Assembly: GCA_024276015.1 (NCBI GenBank)
Contig: JAJRXZ010000013.1
Span: forward strand, 1-51,321
DNA length: 51,321 nt
From: Spirochaetota bacterium
Lineage (GTDB): Bacteria > Spirochaetota > UBA4802 > UBA5550
Direction of reading: 5' to 3'
Both the position numbers and the translations under genes were made by a program. Under the pieces are notes generated by a model, which was given only the letters and a program-made list of their open reading frames with translations, did not search any database and had not been told where the DNA came from. This document shows positions 1-8,562 of the stretch, piece after piece; position 1 is the stretch's first letter, and every line of letters starts with the position of its first letter.

Positions 1-462
1 AATTGTTGATAACAGATAATTGGCCTTGAGATGTTTTTTGTCAAAGGAGATTACCTTTAAAAAATGTTTTTCTGCTTTGTTATAGTCCTCAAGGTTATAG
101 TGAGAAAGCGCCGTATAAAAATTCCCCTCGGGAAAATTTTTATTTATAGAAAGGGATTCGTTAAAATATGTCAGCGCTGTCTCATACTCTTTATTGTTAT
201 AGTACTCTACTCCTATGTTGAGAAGGATCTTATGATTTTTGGATATTTTCAGGGCTTCCATATATGTATTCATTGCCATTCTCGAATTGCCCGTTATGGA
301 GTATATTTCGCCCATATTGTTATATGCTTCAATAAATTGGGGATAGATATTGATAGCCTTTTTGTATTCGTCAATTGCGCTTTGGTAGCGTCCCTTATCG
401 GATAATTCAAGAGCATGGTTGTAAACTGTTACAGCTTCTGCCGGTACTGAATTATTGTTCAT
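1..462 (-). CDS. TPR repeat protein, C-terminus cut by window edge
   Basis: Reading the reverse strand from an ATG at 462 gives 154 codons with no stop up to base 1, so the C-terminus lies outside the window. The start is preceded by AAGAAGGA at a normal distance. Nearly the whole visible protein is four consecutive 34-residue tetratricopeptide repeats (about residues 9-42, 43-76, 77-110 and 111-144), with the usual Y/G/Y...A...Y/F...A pattern and a P or N-K closing each repeat. No signal peptide is visible, so it is probably cytoplasmic. TPRs are protein-interaction scaffolds and do not reveal the partner. It is transcribed divergently from the cyclase gene and shares a 490-base intergenic region with it. 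A forward frame over the same bases is only the complement of this gene. Confidence 0.85.
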   Translation of the reverse strand, partial: MNNNSVPAEAVTVYNHALELSDKGRYQSAIDEYKKAINIYPQFIEAYNNMGEIYSITGNSRMAMNTYMEALKISKNHKILLNIGVEYYNNKEYETALTYFNESLSINKNFPEGNFYTALSHYNLEDYNKAEKHFLKVISFDKKHLKANYLLSTI

Positions 463-673
463 GATTTTCCTTCTTTAAAATTAAGATCAAATCTGAATTT
501 TTAATAGTTCTTCTTAACTATATATCGACCTTAACAAATATTATTTTTAATATTTATTTCCGCCCATTCTATTACATTGTTATAATTATTGCAATCTGTT
601 TTCATTAAAGTTTCATTGAAGAATAACCCGTATTCTTACTATGCAGATGTTTATCTGTTAAAGAGCATCTTAT

Positions 674-718
674 GCAATAATACTTATTGCGTTAAACTTC
701 AATGGATCCGTTAAACGG
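674..718. promoter_or_regulatory. Pair of inverted repeats in the divergent intergenic region
   Basis: GCAATAA (674-680) and TTATTGC (684-690) form a perfect 7-base inverted repeat with a 3-base spacer. Shortly downstream CCGTTAAACGG (708-718) is an odd-centred palindrome. Both lie just upstream of the candidate promoter at 756-783, where an operator would be expected. The rest of 463-955 is AT-rich with no convincing gene. Binding by a regulator is inference. Confidence 0.35.
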
Positions 719-755
719 TTAATCTCATAAAAATATTGATAATTTTATTATTTAG

Positions 756-783
756 TTGACATTCAATTAAAGTATAGTATTAT
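756..783 (+). promoter_or_regulatory. Candidate sigma-70 promoter for the cyclase gene
   Basis: TTGACA at 756-761 and TATTAT at 778-783 are separated by 16 bases. A start near 790 would give an untranslated leader of about 165 bases before the cyclase ATG. Exact -35 and good -10 matches support it, but AT-rich DNA produces chance hits. Confidence 0.5.
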
Positions 784-886
784 TTTGATCAAAAAAATGA
801 GTGGCGGCAGACGAGTATTGAGTTTAAATATAACTTGTATGCGTGAAATTTTTTTCTTAGTTATGTTAGAACTTAATAAAAATTTC

Positions 887-921
887 GACTTTTTATATAA
901 TTGTTTGAAATACAAAAAGTC
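887..921 (+). other. Inverted repeat in the cyclase 5' leader
   Basis: GACTTTTT (887-894) and AAAAAGTC (914-921) are exact complements separated by 19 bases. The stem ends about 35 bases before the cyclase start, so in RNA it could fold close to the ribosome binding region. It is AT-rich and has no following U-run, so it is not an obvious terminator. Confidence 0.3.
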
Positions 922-955
922 ATGAGAAAAAAATCGGGGAATAATATTAATCATC

Positions 956-2635
956 ATGGCAAAAAAAGTAAATAACACTCGAGTAATTTCTGTTAAACTA
1001 AAGATAGTAATCGTATTTTCACTTCTTATTCTATTATCAAATTTTTCAACGAATTATATAAATCTGTTTTTTAACAGAACAGAACTCTTCAAACTCATGA
1101 ATCAGCTTCTGACAAAGGACCTAAAGAGCATCTATTCTTTCTGTAATAACCAATATCAGATCTATGAGTTTGATAAAAATATTGACGGCGCATTAAAGAG
1201 TATTGAAAGAAAAGGTCTTCATGAAATAAAGAAAAAGAAAGCGGTTGTTCTGGGAATTAAAAAGAACGGCGATATTCTTTTTCAGGCTTCGAAAATAAAA
1301 AAGTATAAAAAATTCAATGACAGGGAAAGTCTTCAAAAGATGAATACAACCCTGCAGGGAGCACAGGACGAGGGGCATCTCTATTTTACCTTTAATAATG
1401 AAAAATATTTCGGAATTTATAAGTATAATACAAAGTGGAATGTTTTTATTCTGAGAGCGGAAGAGATCAATGAATTCTATAAAGAGTCAAGAATTATTTT
1501 CAGAAATATCAGCATAATGATTTTTTCCATAACTATTGTTATAGCCATTATCGGGATATTTATTCTGAGGTACATTCTGCGCTTTATTGACATAATAACT
1601 CTGGCAATAATGAAGATGGTTAAAACTCAGGAATTAGAGCTTATTGACCTAAAGGGCGCAACAAATGATGATATTACATATCTCGGTACTGCTTTTAATT
1701 CGCTTTCCAGCACAATTGACAATCTCATAGGTATATTCAGAAAGTTCGCAAATAAGGATGTTGTAATAAAGGCATACAGAGAAAGGGAAGTAAGACTGGA
1801 AGGGCAGAGTGAGGAGCTTACAATACTATTTACGGATATAAAGAGTTTTACTTTTATTACTGAAACTCTCGGTAATGATATTATTAAATTACTGAATCTG
1901 CACTATGACAGAGCTATAAGGAAGATAGATAATTATGACGGCATTATCGGCGCGATCATCGGCGATGCTCTTCTTGCTGTCTTCGGAGCTATTGAGACCT
2001 CTACGGGTAATAAATCGTATCAGTCAATATTAGCTGCATACAGTGTTCTTGAAGAGACACGTGCCCTTAAAATGAGAATGACAAAGATCAAAAAGGAACT
2101 GGAGAAGAATAAGGGCAAGTTAAATCCGGACGAAATGAGGGTTTATAAAGCCGTGCTTCTCGAAGTGGGAGTGGGGATCGACGGAGGAGAGGTTTTTCAC
2201 GGCACTCTTGGTTCCTATGTGAGAATGACAAGTACGGTAATAGGGGACACGGTAAATTCGGCATCAAGACTTGAAGGGCTCACGAGATTTTACAATGTGC
2301 CTGTTATATGCTCTGATTATGTTAAAAATGATGTTGAGGAAAATGTGGATGATCACGGTATTTATTTTCTTGAAATAGATACGGTTCAGGTAAAAGGGAA
2401 GACAACCGGCAAAAAAATTTACTGGGCTATATTTGAGAAAGATATTGACGAAAAATTTAAGAAGAACATTGCTGCATTTAAATCCGGTCTTGCTTTGTAT
2501 TATGAAGGCGATTGGACAATGGCAAATAAAAAATTTAAACGTTGTCAGCTGCCTGTTGCCCAGGTTTTTAAAGAAAGGACTAAGGGGAAAAGTCCGAAAA
2601 ATTGGAATGGAATATGGGAAATGAAAACAAAGTAA
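956..2635 (+). CDS. Membrane-bound class III adenylate/guanylate cyclase with HAMP
   Basis: A 559-residue nucleotide cyclase: a membrane segment at about 14-37, an extracytoplasmic sensor region, a second membrane helix at about 180-205, a HAMP-like linker, and a class III cyclase domain at about 280-490. The two metal-binding aspartates are visible, D294 in FTDIKSFT and D337 in GDALLAVFG, as are the transition-state N434 and R438 in TVNSASRLEG. T425 sits where adenine-recognising Asp/Thr is expected. The position normally held by the substrate-selecting Lys, four residues before D337, is A333, so substrate cannot be assigned with confidence. It converts a nucleoside triphosphate to a cyclic nucleotide in response to a signal. 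The ribosome site is weak (GGGGA about 15 bases upstream). The next gene overlaps its 3' end, suggesting co-transcription. A CNB-like protein encoded 36 kb away could respond to the product. Confidence 0.88.
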   Translation: MAKKVNNTRVISVKLKIVIVFSLLILLSNFSTNYINLFFNRTELFKLMNQLLTKDLKSIYSFCNNQYQIYEFDKNIDGALKSIERKGLHEIKKKKAVVLGIKKNGDILFQASKIKKYKKFNDRESLQKMNTTLQGAQDEGHLYFTFNNEKYFGIYKYNTKWNVFILRAEEINEFYKESRIIFRNISIMIFSITIVIAIIGIFILRYILRFIDIITLAIMKMVKTQELELIDLKGATNDDITYLGTAFNSLSSTIDNLIGIFRKFANKDVVIKAYREREVRLEGQSEELTILFTDIKSFTFITETLGNDIIKLLNLHYDRAIRKIDNYDGIIGAIIGDALLAVFGAIETSTGNKSYQSILAAYSVLEETRALKMRMTKIKKELEKNKGKLNPDEMRVYKAVLLEVGVGIDGGEVFHGTLGSYVRMTSTVIGDTVNSASRLEGLTRFYNVPVICSDYVKNDVEENVDDHGIYFLEIDTVQVKGKTTGKKIYWAIFEKDIDEKFKKNIAAFKSGLALYYEGDWTMANKKFKRCQLPVAQVFKERTKGKSPKNWNGIWEMKTK

Positions 2636-3918
2636 AAAAAGAATTAATTGACAGTGCTAAATCCAGATTTCTTCCCGAAGAGATTGTTGATACCGAAGAG
2701 CAGAAGGTATTATATTCTCTTGAGGAAGAATTTGCAAAAACAAAGAAGAATAAGAATCTGTTTCTCTATCTTTTTATTCTGATTTTTATTGGCATAATCG
2801 TTGCGGGAACTCTATTCCTTACTAATTATATTGAAGAGAAAAATAAGGATTATAAAATAAATATTGAAGAATTCGACGACCTTAGATTAAAGGATGTGCT
2901 CGATTCGGCAAGGCAGAAAGAGAGCAATGCCGATTTATTATCGGTTCAGCTCGATATAATTGAGATTAAAATGCTTGATGCTGTTTTAAATGTAAAATCT
3001 GTCCATCATAACAGAGAACTTTCAGTTATCATGAAAAATCTGCCCGATGCCGAAACAAATAGAAGAATAAAAAAGATCAGAGCCGAGGAGAAAAGAGCAA
3101 TTGCCAGGACCAAAAGAAAATTTCAGCGATTGATAAGAATTAAAAGAAAAGAGTTGGCAGCTTTAATTGCAAAAGCGAAAGAAGAGGAAGCGGCTTTGGC
3201 TAAGGATATTCCGGTCAATAATGAGGACAGATTGTACAAAATGAGAATGAAAAAACTTAAAGCAGCTCAGGAGGCCGGGACCAGAAGTATGAAAAGTTAT
3301 CTGAGCCGTTACAGAAGATTTATCATAAATAAATATAATCCTAAATTCAGAAACAGAGAGTTGAACAGTATTATCAATTCAAGCTACTATGCTTCTCTTA
3401 AGAACGACTGGAAAATTTTAGAAAAGTATGAGAAACTTTTCAGCAGCAGCAGACCATACAGCAAAAAAGATTTTGAGAAAATTAAAAAACGGATCGATAA
3501 TCAAAATCTGCTTTTAAAAAGATTGTTAAAAGTACCATATATCAATTCGGTTTTTCCGGCTCTTGAGCAGATCGATTTTCTTACAAAATCGATCTTCTAT
3601 GAATACGAGAAGGAGATCAGAAAGAAGGACAGGGAGATTAACAATTTCAGATATGCTTTTGATTATATTTTAAACAAAAAACCGGAAAGCGGTTATATAA
3701 TTGATTCCCGCGATCCTAACAATATTAATTTTTATATTTATAAAGTTTTGAGGATTAAGAGCGGTGAAACAGCGCTGGTTTTCAGAACCGAGGATGAATA
3801 TATCGGAAAAATTCAATTTGTTATGAAACCGTACGGTATGAGAGCAAAAGTAATTGAATTCGCAAAGAATAAAAAGATAAGGCCTTTTGATAAGATATTA
3901 CTGGAATTTAAGAGATAA
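2614..3918 (+). CDS. Single-pass membrane protein with long charged coiled coil, unknown function
   Basis: The preferred start is the ATG at 2614 (434 residues), because GGAATGGA precedes it; an ATG at 2602 adds four residues. Either start overlaps the end of the cyclase gene, so translation is probably coupled. The N-terminal ~45 residues are charged and likely cytoplasmic. One hydrophobic helix follows (LFLYLFILIFIGIIVAGTLF, about residues 50-70). A long Lys/Arg/Glu-rich helical, coiled-coil-prone region covers about residues 130-210, and the C-terminal third is globular. No enzymatic motif was recognised. Its position between the cyclase and an exported protein suggests an envelope-spanning partner of the cyclase, but this is inference. 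Confidence 0.75.
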   Translation: MGNENKVKKELIDSAKSRFLPEEIVDTEEQKVLYSLEEEFAKTKKNKNLFLYLFILIFIGIIVAGTLFLTNYIEEKNKDYKINIEEFDDLRLKDVLDSARQKESNADLLSVQLDIIEIKMLDAVLNVKSVHHNRELSVIMKNLPDAETNRRIKKIRAEEKRAIARTKRKFQRLIRIKRKELAALIAKAKEEEAALAKDIPVNNEDRLYKMRMKKLKAAQEAGTRSMKSYLSRYRRFIINKYNPKFRNRELNSIINSSYYASLKNDWKILEKYEKLFSSSRPYSKKDFEKIKKRIDNQNLLLKRLLKVPYINSVFPALEQIDFLTKSIFYEYEKEIRKKDREINNFRYAFDYILNKKPESGYIIDSRDPNNINFYIYKVLRIKSGETALVFRTEDEYIGKIQFVMKPYGMRAKVIEFAKNKKIRPFDKILLEFKR

Positions 3919-3932
3919 AGAAAGGAGTTGTT

Positions 3933-4778
3933 ATGAAGAAATTTATTTTATTGCCGGTTTTTATTTTCTTTGTTTCTTCATCTTTGTATGCATTTAATTG
4001 GGAAGAATATAAGATCAAAGTTGAAAGAATTGAGAAAAAGGAAAATGAGACCATCACATATTTGAAAGGGCCTGGTAATATAGATTTTACAGTTAGATCC
4101 GATGCGAATATAAGTGATAAAAACGGGGAGATCATTCTGAAGCTGAATAAGGAGCTGAGAAGCTGGAAATATATAAATACGGAAAAGATAGATTTTGTGG
4201 TCTTAAAGGGGAAAGTGCAGGCTGTGGTAATACCATCAAGTTATTCATATCAGAATATTAATATATTGGAACATCTGCCTGCAGGGATGTTATTCTCATT
4301 TGATGAAGGGTTAAGATACAATTTCAGAATTACGGTTCAGAATATTTTTATCAGAATTAAAGGCAGATTTATAAATGAAGTGTTGTTATCTGAGAAGATA
4401 TTAAAAGCAATTAAAGATCCTGTGGCATATTTGACAACCTATAATCCCAGGTATATGCTGAAAAAGATAATGGGCCATCAGAATGAGATAGAAAAGCTGA
4501 AGGAAGGCTTAAAGTCGTTGAAGAAAAAACATGAAAAGCTGTTAAATACTCATGAAAAACTTAAAAATGCGGTCCTTACTCTTCATAATACCGGCTTTCT
4601 TGGATTCGGAGTTACTGAGATTGATAAGAAAGTTATAAAAAGGATCATTCAACTGAAAAAAAGCAACCCAAAAATAACAAAGGACCAGATTTCCGAGAAA
4701 CTTGAAAAGGAAAAATTAAAAGCCTCAAGCCAGGAAATATTTCTTATTCTGAGTATCTACTTTAATGAGTTCGAATAA
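3933..4778 (+). CDS. Exported protein with coiled coil, unknown function
   Basis: 281 residues beginning with a typical signal peptide (MKKFILLPVFIFFVSSSLYA, cleavage probably after residue 20). The start is well supported by AAAGGAG a few bases upstream. The mature part has a beta-rich N-terminal half, a heptad-like stretch at about residues 185-215 (repeated EKL/KSL/HEKL) and a Lys-rich helical C-terminus. No family was recognised. It lies 14 bases after the coiled-coil membrane protein and probably shares its transcript, making a cyclase / membrane protein / periplasmic protein trio. Confidence 0.72.
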   Translation: MKKFILLPVFIFFVSSSLYAFNWEEYKIKVERIEKKENETITYLKGPGNIDFTVRSDANISDKNGEIILKLNKELRSWKYINTEKIDFVVLKGKVQAVVIPSSYSYQNINILEHLPAGMLFSFDEGLRYNFRITVQNIFIRIKGRFINEVLLSEKILKAIKDPVAYLTTYNPRYMLKKIMGHQNEIEKLKEGLKSLKKKHEKLLNTHEKLKNAVLTLHNTGFLGFGVTEIDKKVIKRIIQLKKSNPKITKDQISEKLEKEKLKASSQEIFLILSIYFNEFE

Positions 4779-4816
4779 TTAATATTTTCGTAGATAATTA
4801 ATAAATTTTCGTAGAT
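4777..4816. repeat. Two tandem AT-rich direct repeats
   Basis: Two adjacent near-identical copies (4777-4795 and 4796-4816) each contain AATTAATA followed by TTTTCGTAGAT, the second with two extra bases in the middle. They begin at the stop codon of the preceding gene. They could be a protein-binding site or slippage duplication. The rest of the gap before 4934 shows nothing recognisable. Confidence 0.6.
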
Positions 4817-4933
4817 TTATTGTATTGCTTATATTATTTTGTGCCAAAATACAAAATAATAGAGGACATGCTCTTTTTATGGTTTATATGCGGCTTTAAA
4901 CTGTAGAAAAAGCAAGTATAGCATAGTTACTTA

Positions 4934-7495
4934 ATGATTGATTGTGATTGTAATAAAACTTATCGGTACAGCCCCAAATTTTCGAGAGGAATAAATAGAA
5001 AAAAGACCGGATTATTTTTAATTGTATTTATTGCAATTTTTTGTTTAACCGATAATTTACCGCTTTATTCCGCAGAGCCTGTAATTGTAAAGCCCGACAT
5101 TTCGAGATTATCACTTGTACCCTATCTTGAGGTACTTAAAGATAAGAATAATAGATTAACTTTCAGTGATATTGTTTCTCCGGAGTTTTCAGATTCCTTT
5201 ATCAAATCAAAACAGCGCTACCCGGTTTTTACTTTTTCGTCTGCATCATACTGGATACGATTTGAAGTAAAAAATCCCCTTACCGGCTACTTTGAGTGGT
5301 ATTTTGAAATTGCAAACCCAATGATCAATAGTATTGAGTTATACATTCTTGACCATAGCGGGAAGTTAATTGAAAAGAGAATTGCAGGCGACAGATATCC
5401 CTATGACCAAAGGGAGATCAAGAATAGAAATTTTGTATTTAAACTTAGAGAACCTCCGGTAAAAAAGCGCGTTTATTATGTGAGGATTAAAACCGAAGCT
5501 TTGATCAACCTTTCCTTTTCAATGCATTCCGCTATCTGTTTTCTGAACACGATCAATCGGGAGACCATTGCTCTTGGCATTTATTTCGGCGCAATTCTTG
5601 TGATGATAATATTTAATCTTTTTATTTTTATTTCATTTCGGGAAGCCAGTTACCTGTATTATGTTATTTATTATTCGGTTTACTATCTGTTTCATATGAG
5701 TCTGAGCGGACTTGGTTACCAGTACCTGTGGCCCGATTCCGTATGGTGGCAGACCCATAATCTGCCTATCTTTATGCTGCTCTCTGTAATTACATCCATA
5801 CAATTTCTCAGATCATATCTTGAAATTCCCTTGAAGCTGCCGGAAATTGATAATCTCTTTAAAATTGTGATGATCATATCGGCAATTATGCTGCCCTTTA
5901 CCGTGTTTGTCGATTATTCATTTGCAGTGAAGTTCGGCATATCCGATATGTTTATTACAGCCGTACTTATTACATATAGTCTTGTAAGGTATATTCCTCT
6001 GGGTTACAGGCCGGCAAGATTCTATCTGTTATCATGGATATTTCTTGTAACAGGCACTATTATTTATGCGTTAAAATCTTTTGCAATTATTCCGGACAAT
6101 TTCTATACTCTGCTGCTTTTTCAGGTATCTTCAATTTTGGAGCTTATAATAATTACGCTTGGCCTGGCCGATAGGATCAATTATATGAAAGTCCAGTCTG
6201 AGGCGCGAAGAATGAATCTTGAGATCATTGTTAATGAGAGGACTAATGAACTAAACCTTGCTCTGAGTAGGATGGAGAAACGGGATAAGGAGATACAGAA
6301 AGAACTCTGTCTTGCAGCAAATATTCAGGAGGGAATACTGCCTCAAACGCCATTTTCAATAAGAGGAGTAAAGATAGATGCATATTACAAGGCAATGGGG
6401 AAGGTCAGCGGTGATTTTTATGATATTTTCCAGATGAGCGGCGGATATCTTGGGATTTTAATTGCCGATGTTTCGGGACATGGGATGCCTGCGGCCTTTA
6501 TTACCGCAATGGCTAAGATTAATTTCTCCGAAGCAATTCAAAACAATTTATTCCCCACCGAGATATTCAAAACAGTTAATACCGAACTTGTCGAGATCAT
6601 TAAAACCGACGATTTTCTTACGGCTTTTTTAATAATTATCAGCCCTTCTTACGAGGTCTTTTACAGCAATGCTTCCCATCAGATGCCTATGATCTTGAGG
6701 AAATCGGAACTGATCGTAGAAAGATGGGATACTAACGGCTTGTTTATTGGCGCTTTGGATGTTGCTAATGATATGTTTGAGGATGCTCGGGATAATCTTG
6801 ATTACGGCGACAGAATACTTCTATTTACCGACGGTATTGTTGAATCAAAAAATAAAGCCAACGAATCGTTCGGGGAGAAAAGGCTGAGAAGGTTATTGAT
6901 TGAGACTGCCGGTTTGCCCGTAGAATCAGCAAAGAAAAGAATAGTTTCGGAATGGGAAGAGTTTACAATGGGTAAGGAGTTAATTGACGATACTACCCTG
7001 CTCATTGTTGAGATCGATCCTGCATACAAAAATCTTGTTAATTACAGAGAAGAGGGCTTCCGTTTTCTGGTTGAGGGTAAGATAGAAGATGCAATTGAAG
7101 TATTAAAAAAAGCGCTTAAGATTGACATGAAGGATGAAAAAACGCATCTCTATATAGGCGAGTGTTATTTAAAGAGCAGGAATTATTTAAAAGCAATTGA
7201 ACACTTAAAAGAATATCTGGCCAATAATGAGATCGACGCCAATGTCTGGTTTCATCTTGCACAGGCATATTTCAATCTCGGTGATTATATGATGGCCAAT
7301 GAGACAGCTTTAAAAGCTGCGCAGCTGAGAAATGATTCTGCAGATGTTCTGATTATTTCGGGATTATCTCTGAGAGATATGGGGCAGCATAAGGAAGCGG
7401 CAAAAATCTGGGAAAGACTGCTGGCAATAGAACCGAATAATGAACTTGCGCTGTCGGAATTGAAGAAATACAGGAAAGATAATGAAAATGACTGA
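4934..7495 (+). CDS. 7TMR-DISM receptor fused to SpoIIE/PP2C phosphatase and TPRs
   Basis: An 853-residue signalling protein. After an N-terminal hydrophobic segment (about 26-47) comes an extracytoplasmic 7TMR-DISM extracellular-type domain (about 65-195), then seven predicted membrane helices (about 205-412), a short coiled coil (about 420-455), and an RsbU/SpoIIE-type PP2C phosphatase domain (about 460-695). Phosphatase motifs seen include GDFYD and ADVSGHG, which supply metal-binding aspartates, and the late DDTTLLIVEID. The C-terminal ~150 residues are TPR repeats. Proteins of this type sense an extracellular ligand and dephosphorylate an anti-sigma-antagonist-like partner on Ser/Thr. 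No such partner is encoded nearby. The ribosome site before the chosen ATG is weak, so a slightly later start is possible. Confidence 0.9.
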   Translation: MIDCDCNKTYRYSPKFSRGINRKKTGLFLIVFIAIFCLTDNLPLYSAEPVIVKPDISRLSLVPYLEVLKDKNNRLTFSDIVSPEFSDSFIKSKQRYPVFTFSSASYWIRFEVKNPLTGYFEWYFEIANPMINSIELYILDHSGKLIEKRIAGDRYPYDQREIKNRNFVFKLREPPVKKRVYYVRIKTEALINLSFSMHSAICFLNTINRETIALGIYFGAILVMIIFNLFIFISFREASYLYYVIYYSVYYLFHMSLSGLGYQYLWPDSVWWQTHNLPIFMLLSVITSIQFLRSYLEIPLKLPEIDNLFKIVMIISAIMLPFTVFVDYSFAVKFGISDMFITAVLITYSLVRYIPLGYRPARFYLLSWIFLVTGTIIYALKSFAIIPDNFYTLLLFQVSSILELIIITLGLADRINYMKVQSEARRMNLEIIVNERTNELNLALSRMEKRDKEIQKELCLAANIQEGILPQTPFSIRGVKIDAYYKAMGKVSGDFYDIFQMSGGYLGILIADVSGHGMPAAFITAMAKINFSEAIQNNLFPTEIFKTVNTELVEIIKTDDFLTAFLIIISPSYEVFYSNASHQMPMILRKSELIVERWDTNGLFIGALDVANDMFEDARDNLDYGDRILLFTDGIVESKNKANESFGEKRLRRLLIETAGLPVESAKKRIVSEWEEFTMGKELIDDTTLLIVEIDPAYKNLVNYREEGFRFLVEGKIEDAIEVLKKALKIDMKDEKTHLYIGECYLKSRNYLKAIEHLKEYLANNEIDANVWFHLAQAYFNLGDYMMANETALKAAQLRNDSADVLIISGLSLRDMGQHKEAAKIWERLLAIEPNNELALSELKKYRKDNEND

Positions 7496-7510
7496 TTGCA
7501 GATGGATATA

Positions 7511-8113
7511 ATGAGTAGAATCATAACTTCTTTTTCATTAATAGTGTTATCTGTACTGCCGGCCCTTTCTGAAATAAAAAAGCCTGTTGAACCTGTTGTA
7601 AAAGATGTCTTTATCATAAACGGTTCCGAAGATCACAAGTTCCGGGTTGAAGTTGTTTTTGGAAATGGTGAGATTAAAAGGGGTAATATTCTGCTCCCCG
7701 ATAAAAAAATTATATTTCAGAGAGTTAACCGTAAGGATGGAAACCGTACTGAAAGAATATCGGCAATAAAATCGGTAAAATTCTTGAAGTGGATGAAAAA
7801 GAATATAAAAGATAATATTTTTCTCTTTTCCCCTGTAAGTTCGATAATAATTTTGAAGAATAATTCAAAGATTTATTACAACAAAAATATTAAAATATTT
7901 AACAGGATAGATTTTTATACAGATGGAAATAAGAAGAGAAAATATAAAATTTACTCAATATTTTATGACTATTGGTATAATAACAGATGGGAAATTAGTA
8001 AGAGCAGGAATATCAACTATCCTGAAACAAATCCCAATGACAGATCTGTAGTTGAAATAAAATTTTTACAGAGAAATACTCTTTTCAAAAATTTTCTTCA
8101 AACATTTGAATAA
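7511..8113 (+). CDS. Small exported protein, unknown function
   Basis: The start is taken at ATG 7511, preceded by AGATGGA; earlier in-frame starts at 7502 (ATG) and 7496 (TTG) are possible. The 200-residue product begins with a signal peptide (MSRIITSFSLIVLSVLPALS) followed by a Lys/Asn/Tyr-rich, mostly beta-predicted body. It contains no Cys and no catalytic motif that could be recognised. It follows the phosphatase gene within 15 bases and is probably in the same transcript. Function unknown. Confidence 0.65.
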   Translation: MSRIITSFSLIVLSVLPALSEIKKPVEPVVKDVFIINGSEDHKFRVEVVFGNGEIKRGNILLPDKKIIFQRVNRKDGNRTERISAIKSVKFLKWMKKNIKDNIFLFSPVSSIIILKNNSKIYYNKNIKIFNRIDFYTDGNKKRKYKIYSIFYDYWYNNRWEISKSRNINYPETNPNDRSVVEIKFLQRNTLFKNFLQTFE

Positions 8114-8154
8114 TTTTTGAAAAACACTTGACAAACTTTGTCATTGTCAATTTA

Positions 8155-8229
8155 TGCAGAAAGTGGAACAGATCAGATCATTCAAAAATCTGTCCGGTTC
8201 TGCAGGATCTAATCTTTTGAAGATTTTTT
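8155..8229 (+). ncRNA. Hairpin plus terminator-like stem after the exported protein gene
   Basis: TGCAGAA (8155-8161) pairs with TTCTGCA (8198-8204), and inside it ACAGAT (8168-8173) pairs with ATCTGT (8188-8193), giving a long interrupted stem. Immediately after, AATCTT-TTG-AAGATT (8211-8225) is followed by a T-run, like a weak intrinsic terminator. This may be the 3' end of the upstream transcript or a small RNA. A TTGACA lies at 8128-8133, but no good -10 sits at the right distance. No known RNA family was recognised. Confidence 0.35.
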
Positions 8230-8354
8230 CTGTGTCTTATTAAATCTTTCGGTCCGGGTTATTAAAGAAAATTTTAATATTTTTTCGGAAGATTTAGGCC
8301 GCGCTTGCGGTTATCAATTACATCTTGGATTAGTTAGAAAAGATGTATAAATTA

Positions 8355-8435
8355 AATCGGTAAAGAGACCGGTTGCCTCCATCCATAGTGAAAAGGCAAT
8401 AAAACAGATATGAGGTGAATTTCATCTCGCATATT
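8355..8435 (+). promoter_or_regulatory. Three consecutive hairpins upstream of rpsB
   Basis: AATCGGT (8355-8361) pairs with ACCGGTT (8368-8374, one G-U); TTGCCT (8373-8378) pairs with AGGCAA (8394-8399); GAGGTGA (8412-8418) pairs with TCATCTC (8422-8428, one G-U), the last flanked by a further ATAT/ATAT. The first two stems share two bases and would be alternative or stacked. If transcribed, this would be a structured rpsB leader. S2-responsive leaders are known in other bacteria, but no sequence match is claimed. Confidence 0.35.
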
Positions 8436-8458
8436 ATTTTTTATACAGACAGATTATT

Positions 8459-8474
8459 TTTATCTGCAGATAAA
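8459..8474. promoter_or_regulatory. Perfect 16-bp palindrome upstream of rpsB
   Basis: TTTATCTGCAGATAAA is a perfect palindrome centred on CTGCAG, about 45 bases upstream of the exact TATAAT before rpsB. It is a plausible regulator-binding site for the translation/lipid operon; the regulator is unknown. Confidence 0.45.
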
Positions 8475-8518
8475 TTAATAGCTGCAGACTTTTTTACTGT
8501 AGTTTTAAATATTAAATG

Positions 8519-8524
8519 TATAAT
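8519..8524 (+). promoter_or_regulatory. Candidate -10 element for rpsB
   Basis: An exact TATAAT about 38 bases upstream of the rpsB start, with TG directly before it. The -35 region is poor (TACTGT with an 18-base spacer). It would give a short leader carrying the GGGGG ribosome site. Confidence 0.4.
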
Positions 8525-8562
8525 GCAAAAAAAAATTAGTGAATAATTAGGGGGTAATTTAA

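Noticed and set aside
64-405. Forward-strand open frame of 113 codons
   Set aside because: The reverse strand encodes four clear TPR repeats over the same bases, so this is a complement artefact.
8155-8204. Bacterial signal recognition particle RNA
   Set aside because: The stem is SRP-like in outline but lacks the conserved asymmetric loop and GGAA tetraloop sequence.
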